From positions 2,480,001-2,544,000 of the forward strand of contig CP102272.1 in NCBI GenBank assembly GCA_025149125.1: a stretch of 64,000 bases of DNA, given 5' to 3'. The notes beneath the pieces are model-generated. The model saw only the letters and a program-made list of their open reading frames with translations, ran no database searches and was not told the origin of the DNA. Both the position numbers and the translations under genes were made by a program. Shown here piece after piece: positions 17,438-26,832 of the stretch (position 1 is its first letter; every line of letters begins with the position of its first letter). Origin of the DNA: [Clostridium] asparagiforme DSM 15981 (GTDB lineage Bacteria; Bacillota; Clostridia; Lachnospirales; Lachnospiraceae).

Positions 17438-18817
17438 ATGAAAAAAAGATGGATTGCAGCGGCAATGGCATGCACGATGACAGCTTCCTTATTAGCAGGA
17501 TGTTCATCCGGTTCCGGTCAGACGGAGGCGGGCACGCAGGCGGAGAGCGCAAAGACGGAGGCGGGAAGCGAGGCCGCGGGCGATACGGCGGCTGCCAAGA
17601 GCGAAGAACTCTCCGGCACGATTACCTTTACAATATGGGATAACAACTTAAACGATTTTATTGAACAGAACGATATGGTGGGCAAGTTCCAGGAGACCTA
17701 TCCCAACGCGGATATTGAGGTGGAGAAGATCAAGGACGACAGCGAGTATTGGAACGCCATGAAGATGCGCGCTTCCGCCAACCAGCTTCCGGACGTGATG
17801 TTCAATAAGACCTTCACTCTCTCCCGATTCAAGGATTATCTGGTGGATCTGTCCGACACGGAGGCGGCCAAGAACAATGAACTGGCGGCCGGGTATGCGG
17901 TGAACGGAAAGATTCTGGGAATCCCCATGACCTCCGGTTATGAGTACGTGTATTATTGGAAAGACATGTTCCAGGAGGCGGGGGTGGAAGTGCCCACGAC
18001 CTGGCCGGAATTTGTGGAAGTGGCAAAAAAGCTTCAGGACTATTATGGAAAAGACAACCCTGACTTTATGGCGATCGCCTGCGGATTAAAGGATGAGTGG
18101 CCGGACTACCCGTTTATGGAGTTCATGCCCGCTCTGGAGTCCGGAAACGGACAGAACTGGAATTCCATGGCCGCCCAGGATGCGCCCTTTGCGGAGGGAA
18201 CCGACATCAACAAGGCTTATCATAAGGTAAACGAGCTGTTCACCTCCGGCGCTTTAGGCAAGGATCCCCTGGGACTGAGCAAGGATCAGGTGACGACCCT
18301 CTTCTCCGCCAAGGAAGCCGCCATCACCGCTCTGGGCGACTGGGGACTCCAGGACATCCAGTCCGGCGCTGAGGACACGTCCCAGCTCGGCACCTTCTAC
18401 CTGCCCACCAGAGACAGCGAGTCCGACCCCTATAACGTGATCGTTCAGGGCGATTCCTTTATGGGCGTGACCACTCACTCCCAGAACCCTGAGCTGGCCA
18501 AGGCATTTGTAGAATGGTTCTACTCCGACGCCTGGTATCCGGATTATATCAACTACGTTTCCAGCTCCTCCTCCATGACCAATTTCCCCAAGGAGAAGGA
18601 TCCGATTCTGGCCCAGGCCGACGAGCTGTGCCCCGACATGAAGCTGGTAATGTATGACGGCGGTGGAGACGACTTCACGGCGATCCAGAACGAGACCAGT
18701 TTTGACTACAAGAAGCTGGGAGCTCAGATGCTGACCAACGGGTTCGACCTGCAAAAGACCCTGGATGAGCTGAACACCAAGTGGGCGGCTGCCAGACAGA
18801 AGCTGGGAATCCAGTAA
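17438..18817 (+). CDS. Sugar ABC transporter substrate-binding lipoprotein
   Basis: A 459-aa extracellular solute-binding protein (family 1). The signal peptide ends in the lipobox LLAGC (Cys at about residue 23), then a Thr/Glu/Ala-rich linker anchors the lobe: ITFTIWDNNLNDFIEQNDMV and KDDSEYWNAMKMRASANQLPDVM are typical sugar-SBP blocks. Start ATG 17438 has GGGAGG at a 10-nt distance. A -10-like TATACT (17384-17389) with a poor -35 lies upstream, as expected for an activator-dependent promoter served by the AraC protein. The neighbouring LacLM suggests a beta-galactoside ligand. Confidence 0.9.
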   Translation: MKKRWIAAAMACTMTASLLAGCSSGSGQTEAGTQAESAKTEAGSEAAGDTAAAKSEELSGTITFTIWDNNLNDFIEQNDMVGKFQETYPNADIEVEKIKDDSEYWNAMKMRASANQLPDVMFNKTFTLSRFKDYLVDLSDTEAAKNNELAAGYAVNGKILGIPMTSGYEYVYYWKDMFQEAGVEVPTTWPEFVEVAKKLQDYYGKDNPDFMAIACGLKDEWPDYPFMEFMPALESGNGQNWNSMAAQDAPFAEGTDINKAYHKVNELFTSGALGKDPLGLSKDQVTTLFSAKEAAITALGDWGLQDIQSGAEDTSQLGTFYLPTRDSESDPYNVIVQGDSFMGVTTHSQNPELAKAFVEWFYSDAWYPDYINYVSSSSSMTNFPKEKDPILAQADELCPDMKLVMYDGGGDDFTAIQNETSFDYKKLGAQMLTNGFDLQKTLDELNTKWAAARQKLGIQ

Positions 18818-18841
18818 AAGCAACGTCAAAACATAAAAGAA

Positions 18842-18863
18842 GAGCTGCCGGAAACGGCAGCTC
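18842..18863 (+). promoter_or_regulatory. Intercistronic GNRA-loop hairpin between SBP and permease
   Basis: GAGCTGCCG GAAA CGGCAGCTC is a perfect 9-bp stem closed by a GAAA tetraloop. There is no T tract, so this is more likely a processing or stabilising hairpin that keeps the binding-protein mRNA more abundant than that of the permeases. Confidence 0.75.
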
Positions 18864-18888
18864 CCGCTTTATAGAGAGGGAGTTGGAT

Positions 18889-19779
18889 GTGAGTACACTT
18901 TCAAAAAAACGGACGCATTTTATCATTCTGTCGCTGGTAATCCCCATGGCGCTGCTGATCGGTTTTGTGGTGGTCCCGGCTGTGGACCTGATCCGCATGA
19001 GCTTTACCGACTGGGACGGGCTGGCCAGCAGCAGTAAGTTTATTGGACTGGAAAATTATGTAAGAATGTTTCAAAACCCGGACCTGTGGCTGTCCCTGAA
19101 AAACAACGCGGTGTATTTCTTCGTGCATCTGTTGATGATTCCGGTGGAGCTGGCCTTCGCGGTGCTGCTCACCAGCAAGCTGCGGGCTGCGAAATTTTAC
19201 AAGACCATGGTGTTCATGCCCTACATCATCAACGGCGTGGCAATCTCCTATGCGTTTTCTTACTTTTTTTCACCCATCAACGGCGCCTTTGACGCGATTT
19301 TAGGAGCCGCGCACCTGGACTTTCTGGTCCGCAACTGGCTGTCCGACGAGCGGATCGTGAATTTCGTGCTGGCCAGCGTCTCGCTGTGGCGCTTCTCCGG
19401 CTATCACGTGATTCTGTTTATGGCGGCGCTTCAGTCCCTGCCTCAGGACGTGGAGGAAGCGGCGCGGGTGGACGGCGCGGGTGCCTGGCATCTGTTCAAA
19501 TACATCCAGGTCCCGGCCATCATGCTGATGGTGGATTTCGTACTCTTTGACAATATCCGCGGCGCGCTCCAGGTGTTCGACATTCCCTTCGTCATGACCT
19601 CGGGCGGCCCCGGCTACGCCTCCAGCACCTTCACGCTGTACACCATCAACACGGCCTTCACCTACAGCAACTTCGGCCTGGCCTCCACCATGGCGGTGGC
19701 GATCATGGTGCTGATCGTGCTCATTTACCTGATCCAGAACAAGATCATTCACGGAATCATACTGAAAGGACGGGAGTAA
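18889..19779 (+). CDS. Sugar ABC transporter permease (MalF/UgpA type)
   Basis: A 296-aa inner-membrane permease with six predicted helices. The EAA loop reads VEEAARVDGAGAWHLFKYIQVPAI, the contact site for the ATPase. GTG 18889 is chosen because GAGGGAG lies 7 nt before it; the frame is open back to 18781, overlapping the binding-protein gene. It pairs with the next permease. No ATPase is encoded in the operon, so a shared MsmX-type ATPase must be supplied from elsewhere. Confidence 0.9.
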   Translation: MSTLSKKRTHFIILSLVIPMALLIGFVVVPAVDLIRMSFTDWDGLASSSKFIGLENYVRMFQNPDLWLSLKNNAVYFFVHLLMIPVELAFAVLLTSKLRAAKFYKTMVFMPYIINGVAISYAFSYFFSPINGAFDAILGAAHLDFLVRNWLSDERIVNFVLASVSLWRFSGYHVILFMAALQSLPQDVEEAARVDGAGAWHLFKYIQVPAIMLMVDFVLFDNIRGALQVFDIPFVMTSGGPGYASSTFTLYTINTAFTYSNFGLASTMAVAIMVLIVLIYLIQNKIIHGIILKGRE

Positions 19780-19786
19780 GCGGATT

Positions 19787-20620
19787 ATGAAAAAGAAGAC
19801 AATCGCGCAGATTCTCAAACAGATCATCTGCCTGTGTATGGTGGCCGTGGTGATGGCGCCGATTCTGCTGACGCTGTTCGCGGCGCTGAAAAACAAGGTG
19901 GATATGGTGAAAACCTCCCCCTTAAGCCTTCCGGCCCTGGACCGGCTGACCTTTGACAATTTCCAAAAAGTGTTCTCCAACAAATATCTGCTGGTGGGCT
20001 TTAAGAATACCGGTATCATCCTGGTGGTGTCCCTGATTTTCAACGTGCTCTTCGGCACCATGACGGCGTTTATCATCGAGCGGTTTAATTTCCGCGGGAA
20101 AAAGATCATCATCGCCCTGTTTTTCATCGGCATGCTGATCCCCTCCTTTGTGACGGAGATTGCCAGATTCAAAATTATCAACGGACTTCACCTTTACAAT
20201 ACCCTGGGCGCGCCCATTGTGATTTACGTGGCCTCGGACCTGATGCAGCTCTACATCTACCGGCAGTTTATTTCCACGCTGCCCGTGTCCCTGGACGAGT
20301 CGGCGTTGCTGGACGGCTGTTCCTACTTCGGCCTGTTTACAAGGATTATTTTCCCGCTGTTGGCTCCGGCCACGGCTACGGTCTGCATCATCAAGGCCAT
20401 CAACATTATCAACGACATGTACATTCCCTATCTGTACATGCCGAAAAACAAGCTCCGGACCCTGACCACCTTCCTGATGGACTATTCCAACGCTCAGAAG
20501 GGATCCTGGCAGACGCTGGCGGCCGGAATCATTATCATTATGCTGCCCACGGTCCTGATTTATCTGTTTTTCCAGAAATACATCCTGGCCGGAGTGGCGG
20601 CCGGAGCTGTGAAGGAATAG
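19787..20620 (+). CDS. Sugar ABC transporter permease (MalG/UgpE type)
   Basis: A 277-aa membrane partner of the preceding permease, 7 bp downstream. The EAA loop is DESALLDGCSYFGLFTRIIFPLLAP. Six hydrophobic segments, the first at about 13-33. The pair forms the channel for the substrate delivered by the upstream lipoprotein. Confidence 0.9.
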   Translation: MKKKTIAQILKQIICLCMVAVVMAPILLTLFAALKNKVDMVKTSPLSLPALDRLTFDNFQKVFSNKYLLVGFKNTGIILVVSLIFNVLFGTMTAFIIERFNFRGKKIIIALFFIGMLIPSFVTEIARFKIINGLHLYNTLGAPIVIYVASDLMQLYIYRQFISTLPVSLDESALLDGCSYFGLFTRIIFPLLAPATATVCIIKAINIINDMYIPYLYMPKNKLRTLTTFLMDYSNAQKGSWQTLAAGIIIIMLPTVLIYLFFQKYILAGVAAGAVKE

Positions 20621-20635
20621 CGAGGAGGAACTATT

Positions 20636-22561
20636 ATGCAGGCAGACATCAGATGGCTGGACGATCCGCGGGTATTTGCGGTAAACCGGCTTCCGGCCCA
20701 TTCGGACCACTTGTTTTATGGTTCAACGGCAGAATGTCAACAGCGAAAATGCGGACTGCTTCAGTCTTTAAACGGAACCTGGCGCTTTCAGTGGTCGAAG
20801 AGCGCCGCGGCCTGTCCGGCGGAATTTTACCGTCAGGATTATGACGCTTCGGAGTTTGATTCCATCCAGGTTCCGGGGCACATTGAGCTGGCCGGTTACG
20901 ACCGGATTCATTACATCAATACCATGTACCCCTGGGAGGGGCACCTTTACCGGAGGCCCGCCTGGTCCCTTCCGGGGGACGGCGGGGAGGCGATGGAGGG
21001 ACAGTTTTCCGAAGCGGAGTACAACCCGGTGGGCTCCTACATCCGGGAGTTTGAGCTGGACGAGGGACTTAAGGGGAAACGGGTCTGCATCTCCTTTGCA
21101 GGCGTGGAGCAGGCCCTTTACCTGTGGCTCAACGGACAGTTTGTGGGGTACGCGGAGGATAGCTTTAGCCCCTCGGATTTCGACCTGACTCCCTATATCC
21201 GGGAAGGGAAAAATGTGCTGGCCGCGCAGGTGCACAAGCGTTCCACCGCAGCCTACCTGGAGGACCAGGACTTTTTCCGGTTCTCAGGCATTTTCCGGGA
21301 CGTGACATTGTACGCAAAGCCTGAGGTCCATGTGGAGGACATGTGGGCCAGGGCGGAGGTGGAAGAGGACTGCCGGACGGGTTCATTTTCACTGGATCTG
21401 CGGCTTTCCCGGGAAAATGAACCCGGCCCGGATTCGAAAAACGGCGGATTTTCCGGGTATTCGGTCCGCTGGTCGCTCTTTGACGGGGACGGCCGGGAGG
21501 TGGCCCGGGGCGAAGCACCAGCGGCGGGCAGCCTCCGGTTCGGCCCTGCGGCGGTGGGGAACGTGCGCTTGTGGGACCATCACAACCCGTATTTGTATCA
21601 TCTGGAGATCACGGTGCTGGGACCGGACGGCTCAGAGGTGGAGGCGGTGCCCTACGACGTGGGCTTCCGGCGCATTGAGATCCGGGATCAGGTGATCCTT
21701 CTAAACGGAAAGCGCCTGATCATCAACGGTGTGAACCGGCATGAGTGGAACGCCAGGACCGGCCGGGTCATCGGCATGGAGGACATGATCCGTGACATGG
21801 AGATTTTGAAGGCCAACCACATCAACAGCGTGCGTACCTGCCATTACCCGGATCAGATTTCCTGGTATTACATGTGCGATTCCTGTGGAATTTACCTGAT
21901 GGCGGAGACCAACCTGGAATCCCACGGCTCCTGGCAGAAAATGGGAGCGGTGGAGCCCAGCTGGAACGTGCCGGGCAGCCTGCCCCAGTGGCGGGAGGCG
22001 GTGATGGACCGGGCCAGGTCCAACTTCGAGGTCTTTAAGAATCATACGTCCGTATTGTTCTGGTCTCTGGGAAATGAGTCCTACGCCGGGGATAACCTTC
22101 TGGAAATGCATCGGTTTTTCAAGGAGGCCGATCCGGGAAGGCCGGTGCACTACGAGGGCGTTTTCCACAACCGGGCGTATGAGGATGGGATCTCCGATAT
22201 GGAGAGTCAGATGTACGCCCCGCCGGAGCGGGTGGAGGCATATCTGAGAAACCGGCCGAAAAAGCCCTTTATTCTCTGTGAGTACATGCACGATATGGGC
22301 AATTCCCTGGGCGGCCTCAAGTCCTACATGAACCTGCTGGACCGCTACGAGATGTACCAGGGCGGCTATATCTGGGATTTTATCGACCAGGCGCTGTTTG
22401 TGAAGGACGAGGCCACCGGGCGGGAGGTGCTGCGCTACGGCGGCGACTTTGACGACCGGCCATCGGACTACGAGTTTTCCGGAAATGGGATTGTGTTTGC
22501 GGACCGGACGCCCAAGCCCGCGATGCAGGAGGTGAGGTATTATTATGGCTTGTACGACTGA
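20636..22561 (+). CDS. lacL: Beta-galactosidase large subunit (GH2)
   Basis: Hydrolyses beta-galactosides such as lactose in the cytoplasm. 641 aa covering the sugar-binding, immunoglobulin-like and TIM-barrel domains of GH2. The acid/base Glu is about E481 (SLGNESYAG) and the nucleophile about E549 (ILCEYMHDMGNS). It stops after FADRTPKPAMQEVRYYYGLYD, just where the LacZ barrel ends, and the remaining domain is encoded by the next gene. The length and break match LacL of Lactobacillus/Leuconostoc two-subunit enzymes (about 626 aa) rather than a broken lacZ. Confidence 0.9.
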   Translation: MQADIRWLDDPRVFAVNRLPAHSDHLFYGSTAECQQRKCGLLQSLNGTWRFQWSKSAAACPAEFYRQDYDASEFDSIQVPGHIELAGYDRIHYINTMYPWEGHLYRRPAWSLPGDGGEAMEGQFSEAEYNPVGSYIREFELDEGLKGKRVCISFAGVEQALYLWLNGQFVGYAEDSFSPSDFDLTPYIREGKNVLAAQVHKRSTAAYLEDQDFFRFSGIFRDVTLYAKPEVHVEDMWARAEVEEDCRTGSFSLDLRLSRENEPGPDSKNGGFSGYSVRWSLFDGDGREVARGEAPAAGSLRFGPAAVGNVRLWDHHNPYLYHLEITVLGPDGSEVEAVPYDVGFRRIEIRDQVILLNGKRLIINGVNRHEWNARTGRVIGMEDMIRDMEILKANHINSVRTCHYPDQISWYYMCDSCGIYLMAETNLESHGSWQKMGAVEPSWNVPGSLPQWREAVMDRARSNFEVFKNHTSVLFWSLGNESYAGDNLLEMHRFFKEADPGRPVHYEGVFHNRAYEDGISDMESQMYAPPERVEAYLRNRPKKPFILCEYMHDMGNSLGGLKSYMNLLDRYEMYQGGYIWDFIDQALFVKDEATGREVLRYGGDFDDRPSDYEFSGNGIVFADRTPKPAMQEVRYYYGLYD

Positions 22562-23549
22562 ACATGGGCCAAAAACGTTGCGGGTGGTCTACGGGGATGT
22601 GACCCTGGGACTTCACGGCGAGGGCTTTGATTATATTTTTTCCCATAGCGCGGGCGGACCGGTGTCCATGGTGTTTAATGGCCGGGAATGGCTGTACCGC
22701 GCGCCCAGGCCCACCTTCTGGCGGGCCACCACGGACAATGACAGAGGAAATGGCTTCTCTTTTACATCTGCCATGTGGATGGGGGCCGATCTCTTTGTGG
22801 AGACAGTGGAAACGCGGGTATTTGCGGATGGACGGCGGGAGGCGGCGGTGATTGCGCCGGAGAACAACCGGCATCAGCACCAGGTGTCCGCCTGCGAGGT
22901 GCGTGTGGAATACACCTACCGTACGCCCACCGTGCCAAAAACCACGGTGGACGTCGGTTATACCGTGAGCGCGGACGGAGCGGTGCGGGTGGATGTGCTC
23001 TACCATGGGGCCAAGGGGCTGCCGGAGCTGCCGGTGTTCGGACTGCGCTTTATCATGCCCACGGCAGCGGAAGGTTACGCCTACCAGGGACTTTCCGGGG
23101 AAACCTACCCGGACCGCATGGCCGGAGGCGTGAGAGCAGGCTATGAGGTGAAGGGGCTTCCGGTGACGCCCTACCTGGTTCCGCAGGACTGCGGCGTGCA
23201 CATGGAGACGGAATCCCTGACCGTTACCCGGAGGACGGTGCTGGCAAACGAAAGGGCGGGACGGAACTCATCTGTAACGGCAGGGGAGTGCGGCGGAGAG
23301 AGGTTTTCTGTGAAATTTTCTATGGTGGACCGGCCCTTTGCATTTTCCTGCCTGCCCTATACGGCGCTGGAGCTGGAGAGCGCCACCCACCAGGAGGAGT
23401 TGCCCCCGGCCAGGCGGACGGTGGTGTGTATCCTGGGCGCGGTGCGCGGCGTGGGAGGAATCGACAGCTGGGGCAGCGATGTGGAGAAGGATTACCACAT
23501 CGACGGGGAAACAGATATTGCATTTGCGTTTCGTTTGGAGCGTGTGTAG
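22545..23549 (+). CDS. lacM: Beta-galactosidase small subunit
   Basis: 334 aa equivalent to the C-terminal beta-sandwich of LacZ: RAPRPTFWRATTDNDRGNGF matches the LacZ RAPLDNDIG block, followed by GLSGETYPDRMAGG and a final GVGGIDSWGSDV. Overlaps lacL by 17 bp in another frame, as in lactobacillal lacLM, and has its own AUG behind GGAGGTGAGG-like sequence. It completes the active site, and neither subunit is expected to be active alone. Confidence 0.9.
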   Translation: MACTTEHGPKTLRVVYGDVTLGLHGEGFDYIFSHSAGGPVSMVFNGREWLYRAPRPTFWRATTDNDRGNGFSFTSAMWMGADLFVETVETRVFADGRREAAVIAPENNRHQHQVSACEVRVEYTYRTPTVPKTTVDVGYTVSADGAVRVDVLYHGAKGLPELPVFGLRFIMPTAAEGYAYQGLSGETYPDRMAGGVRAGYEVKGLPVTPYLVPQDCGVHMETESLTVTRRTVLANERAGRNSSVTAGECGGERFSVKFSMVDRPFAFSCLPYTALELESATHQEELPPARRTVVCILGAVRGVGGIDSWGSDVEKDYHIDGETDIAFAFRLERV

Positions 23550-23562
23550 AAGATGCGGGAGC

Positions 23563-23598
23563 CCAGGGCCGGCGGAGAGATCCGCCGGCCCTGGTTTT
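23563..23598 (+). terminator. Strong terminator of the lac operon
   Basis: A perfect 14-bp stem, CCAGGGCCGGCGGA / TCCGCCGGCCCTGG, with a GAGA loop and TTTT. Its distal arm plus tail is repeated imperfectly just downstream (about 23607-23632). The rest of the 23550-23831 gap holds only a -10-like TATACT at 23778-23783 for the next gene. Confidence 0.85.
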
Positions 23599-23831
23599 GT
23601 GGTGGGGGAGAGGTCTGCCGGCCTTGGCTTTGCGATGGCGGCTAGAATCGTTGGCCCCGGTTCTGAGGCGGCGGGAATCACCGCTCCCGGCCATGACGCC
23701 GCGGCTTCCCCGGAATCCGCCTCCAAAGCGACTGTGAAACTTAAAGAAAACGTAAGAAAAGCCGGACACGGATACGCTATACTAGAAGAAAACGGACCGG
23801 CTTGTCCGGCAGAAATCAGGAGGGAAATGCG

Positions 23832-24143
23832 ATGTTGATTGTGACCACAGAGAGCGTAAACGGCGGCAGATTCGAACAGTTGGGACTGGTACGGGGCTCC
23901 AGCATCATGACGGTGCACGCGGGGAAGGATATCATGAACAGCTTTAAGACGCTGGTGGGAGGAGAGCTGACCTCCTACAACGAGATGATGGAGAACGCCC
24001 GGGGCCTGGCCACCCAGCGCATGATCGAGCAGGCTCAGTCCATGGGCGCGGACGCCATCGTGGCGGCGCGCTACAACAGCAGCTCCGTGGCCCAGGGCGC
24101 GGCAGAGGTGATGGCTTACGGCACCGCGGTGCGGTTTGTATAG
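23832..24143 (+). CDS. YbjQ/UPF0145-family protein
   Basis: A 103-aa protein of the YbjQ (putative heavy-metal-binding) family, recognisable from LIVTTESVNGGRFEQLGLVRG, the TSYNEMMENARGLATQRMIEQA helix and GADAIVAARYNSSSV. The family forms pentamers, but its function is not established. ATG 23832 follows AGGAGGG. It is 13 bp from the racemase gene and probably shares its transcript. Confidence 0.85.
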   Translation: MLIVTTESVNGGRFEQLGLVRGSSIMTVHAGKDIMNSFKTLVGGELTSYNEMMENARGLATQRMIEQAQSMGADAIVAARYNSSSVAQGAAEVMAYGTAVRFV

Positions 24144-24156
24144 GAGGGGAAAAGAG

Positions 24157-24849
24157 ATGAAAACCATTGGTCTGATCGGAGGAATGAGCTGGGAGAGCAC
24201 GGTGACCTACTACCAGCTGATCAATGAGGCGGTGAAGAAGAGCCTGGGCGGGCTGCACTCGGCAAAAATTCTGCTCTACAGCGTGGATTTCCAGGAGATC
24301 GAGGAGTGCCAGACCCGGGGCGACTGGGAGAAGAGCGCCCGGATTCTGGGGGACGCGGCCAAGGGGCTGGAGGGCGCGGGGGCGGATTGTATCGTGATCT
24401 GCACCAACACCATGCACAAGGTGGCGCCGCAGATCGGGGAGCGGATCTCCATTCCGATCCTGCACATCGCGGAGGCTACGGCGCAGGCGCTGATCGACAG
24501 CGGAATCACCCGGGTGCTTCTGCTGGGTACGCGCTACACCATGCAGCAGGATTTTTACAAGGAAAAGCTGGTGGAGCGGGGCATCGAGGTGATGATTCCC
24601 GGGGACGAGGACATGGAAATTGTGAACCGGATCATTTTCGGGGAGCTTTGCCTGGGGGTGATCTCGCAGGAGTCCAAGCGGCAGTATCTGCGGATTATTG
24701 AGGAACAGAAGGAACGGGGCGCACAGGGCGTGATCCTGGGCTGCACGGAGATCGGGCTTCTGATCAGCCAGGCGGACACTAAACTGCCGGTGTTCGACAC
24801 GACGCAGATACATGCGGCGCGGGCGGCGGAGTGGGCGGTGACGGAGTAG
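24157..24849 (+). CDS. Aspartate/glutamate racemase family protein
   Basis: A cofactor-independent amino-acid racemase, 230 aa. The two catalytic cysteines lie in ICTNTMHK and LGCTEIGLL, and the N-terminus is TIGLIGGMSWESTVTYYQ. This pattern fits the aspartate/broad-specificity (YgeA, RacD) branch rather than MurI. ATG 24157 has AGGAGGGG upstream. D-amino-acid production or recycling is the likely role; the substrate is not determined. Confidence 0.88.
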   Translation: MKTIGLIGGMSWESTVTYYQLINEAVKKSLGGLHSAKILLYSVDFQEIEECQTRGDWEKSARILGDAAKGLEGAGADCIVICTNTMHKVAPQIGERISIPILHIAEATAQALIDSGITRVLLLGTRYTMQQDFYKEKLVERGIEVMIPGDEDMEIVNRIIFGELCLGVISQESKRQYLRIIEEQKERGAQGVILGCTEIGLLISQADTKLPVFDTTQIHAARAAEWAVTE

Positions 24850-24862
24850 GGCCGGAGAGGAT

Positions 24863-25867
24863 ATGGTGATAAAAAAACAGTGGGAATATAAGATAAAAGG
24901 TCTCAGGCAGGCGATTGTCTCGGCGGATGGCGTTTTGATGGACGGCCAGCTGTATTTTGTACTGTGTTACCGCAAAGGATCGTTTTTTGAAAGCCAGTTA
25001 ATCCGCCTCAACCTGAATGACCGGGAACCTGAGGTCCTGTTTGCGAGGCCCCATGTGATCCGCAGTATGGGGATCGCCCTGGAGGGGAGATTCTATTTTA
25101 ATGCCTTTAGCGGCATGATGTACTGTATTAACAGGGCGGACGGCAGGGTGATCTGGGAGACAAGCCTGGGAGACGGGAATCCGGACTGGCATATATGCGT
25201 GGACGGCGGCAGGCTGTTCGCCTATAACCAAGTGATGTACTGCCTGAACCGGGAGACAGGGGAAATTCTCTGGCGCAGCGGGCAAAATCCCGAGCACGCC
25301 AACTGTCATATTTTGATCCGCGGGGACCGTCTCTTCCACGGCGTCAGCGGCGGTCCGGTGTACTGTATGGAGAAGAATACCGGGACTATGCTCTGGCAGT
25401 ACGGTGAGAAGCAGTATGTGAGGTCCTGCGCCTTTCTCGACGAGCGCACGCTGATGGCCTGCACCGCAGGCGGCAGTATTCTGCTTCTGGACGCGGAGGA
25501 CGGAGTTCTTCTCTCGGAGGTGAACACCGGCGGCGCCCTTTATATGGAACCGTTGATCCATGAGGGAGCTGTTTACCTGGGAAATGACGGCGGGAATATG
25601 ATTTGCTGGGAATTCGGGGCGGACCGGGGCCTTCGGGAGCGCTTCCGGTATCAGGCAGACGAAAAGATCAGTACCCCGGCCCTTCTTGACGGTGAAGTCC
25701 TGTGGTTTGGGACGGAGGACGGGTATCTCTATTGTCTGGATACTGTGAGTGGAAAAGAGAGGATGAAAAAGAAGAAGGTCTCCGCCACGCCACGATGTAT
25801 GCTCTTGTATGGGGAGGAGCTGGTGGTTTTGAGCGATAAGGGGCAGGTGGAGTGTTTTAGTAAGTAG
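24863..25867 (+). CDS. PQQ-like beta-propeller repeat protein
   Basis: 334 aa with repeated blades of the pyrrolo-quinoline-quinone type: INRADGRVIWETSLG, LNRETGEILWRSG, MEKNTGTMLWQYG, LDAEDGVLLSEV, LDTVSGKERM. Each has the D/E-x-G-x-x-x-W signature in whole or part. There is no signal peptide, so it is cytoplasmic. Functions of such soluble propellers are unknown, and this is the last gene before the AT-rich island. Confidence 0.75.
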   Translation: MVIKKQWEYKIKGLRQAIVSADGVLMDGQLYFVLCYRKGSFFESQLIRLNLNDREPEVLFARPHVIRSMGIALEGRFYFNAFSGMMYCINRADGRVIWETSLGDGNPDWHICVDGGRLFAYNQVMYCLNRETGEILWRSGQNPEHANCHILIRGDRLFHGVSGGPVYCMEKNTGTMLWQYGEKQYVRSCAFLDERTLMACTAGGSILLLDAEDGVLLSEVNTGGALYMEPLIHEGAVYLGNDGGNMICWEFGADRGLRERFRYQADEKISTPALLDGEVLWFGTEDGYLYCLDTVSGKERMKKKKVSATPRCMLLYGEELVVLSDKGQVECFSK

Positions 25868-25888
25868 TGGGTGGTTTGATGAATGGAA

Positions 25889-25943
25889 AAATGGAGAATG
25901 GGGCGGATGGCTGTGAGGCTATCTGTCCTATTCTCCATTTTTT
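25889..25943 (+). terminator. Terminator after the propeller gene
   Basis: AAATGGAGAAT (25889-25899) pairs perfectly with ATTCTCCATTT (25930-25940) and runs into T6. It marks the left edge of the AT-rich stretch. Confidence 0.75.
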
Positions 25944-26015
25944 GGAATTTGAGCACATTATCCTAATTACTAAAGGATCATTTATTAAAGAATCATCCAC
26001 GTGTGTCCAATACTG

Positions 26016-26050
26016 AAAAGCCTGTGATAAAAGGTAAAAACAGGCTTTTT
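26016..26050. terminator. Bidirectional hairpin with A/T flanks
   Basis: AAAAGCCTGT (26016-26025) and ACAGGCTTTT (26040-26049) form a 10-bp stem with T on the plus side and A on the other. Apart from these two hairpins, nothing else was seen in 25868-26160. Confidence 0.65.
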
Positions 26051-26160
26051 GCATTAAATACTAAATTACATATTTCAATTCACCAGTAATGAATACTGTT
26101 TTTATATTATACAATTAAAATCAAATTAAATCAATATTTAAATTTGAATATTATAATAAA

Positions 26161-26570
26161 TTACATGAACTTATTTACAAAATCATTTATTCGTGTTACT
26201 ATAAAAACATGAACTAGATAATTATGAAGTGACCTCGTCAAAAGGCCAGTCAAAAATCTTTTCACTATCCCAACAATAATACCTTGGAAATATTTGGTTA
26301 GTACCGGATTCTGAGCATTATGTCCCAGGCTCTTCCAGTATGTGAAGAGCTTTCTGAAATTTATTGCTCCTATTTTGCAACCGAAGAAAAATCGGCCCCA
26401 GGTCAATCCTCTGGCTGGCATTCTGTTCAGATTGTATTTCTTTCCGAGAATCGATGGGACAGTTTCTAATCCATTTCGGATCCGCGATAGATTTCTGTGT
26501 TCTTCTGTCACCATAAATCGCTGCTGTTTCACATTCTCATGCGCTTTTACTGAGACAGTAGGCGACTGAC
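26161..26570 (-). pseudogene. Transposase C-terminal remnant
   Basis: An open frame on the minus strand with no proper start. It contains QQRFMVTEEHRNLSRIRNG and a basic stretch MPARGLTWGRFFFGCKIGAINFRKLF, which reads like the C-terminus of a DDE transposase. The 5' part is missing: the frame runs back to a stop at about 26571, right where the RhuM-like remnant on the other strand begins. The strongly AT-rich composition differs from the chromosome on both sides. The IS family cannot be assigned by eye. Confidence 0.45.
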
Positions 26571-26572
26571 AC

Positions 26573-26763
26573 GTTTATGCATTTTTGGAGTTTAATGGAA
26601 ACGAATTGTTGATGGGATCGGGAGAAGTCAGTGAGGAACAGGCGAAACTTCATGCGGAGACTGAGTTTGAAAAATATCGTATTATCCAGGAACGATTATT
26701 TATGTCAGACTATGATAAGTATCTATTAGAATTAGAACATCAAGTGGATCAAAGTGACTTGTA
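26573..26763 (+). pseudogene. C-terminal fragment of a RhuM-family gene
   Basis: About 60 codons without a start: VYAFLEFNGNELLMGSGEVS, then a segment ending EFEKYRIIQERLFMSDYDKYLLEL and a TAA. This matches the tail of RhuM-type (virulence-associated, DNA-binding) proteins, where FLEFN...G.(I/V)S...A...AE.E(F/Y)EK(F/Y)R..Q is the usual ending. The N-terminal four-fifths are absent, cut at the junction with the transposase remnant. Its stop codon is the first part of the ~72-bp element that recurs before cas5. Confidence 0.5.
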
Positions 26764-26832
26764 AAGATAATTATACCGTTTCCGCCTGGAGAGAAGTATG
26801 TGCTCCCGCCATCATTATCATCCACACAACAA
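26761..26832 (+). repeat. Direct element, copy A (before fic)
   Basis: 72 bp that align without gaps to 28082-28153 with about 12 differences. Conserved blocks are GTTTCCGC, GAGAA, CTCCCGCCATCATTAT and ATCCAC...CAACAA. The centre is an imperfect inverted repeat (GGAG...CTCC). Weaker similarity continues past the end (an AGTTTG block, then CAATAATAA before the start codon), so fic and cas5 share a related 5' region. Confidence 0.85.

Noticed and set aside
20636..23549. lacZ broken by a frameshift
   Set aside because: The break falls at the LacL/LacM domain boundary, the overlap is 17 bp, and the second frame has its own start; domain 4 is absent as in genuine LacLM.
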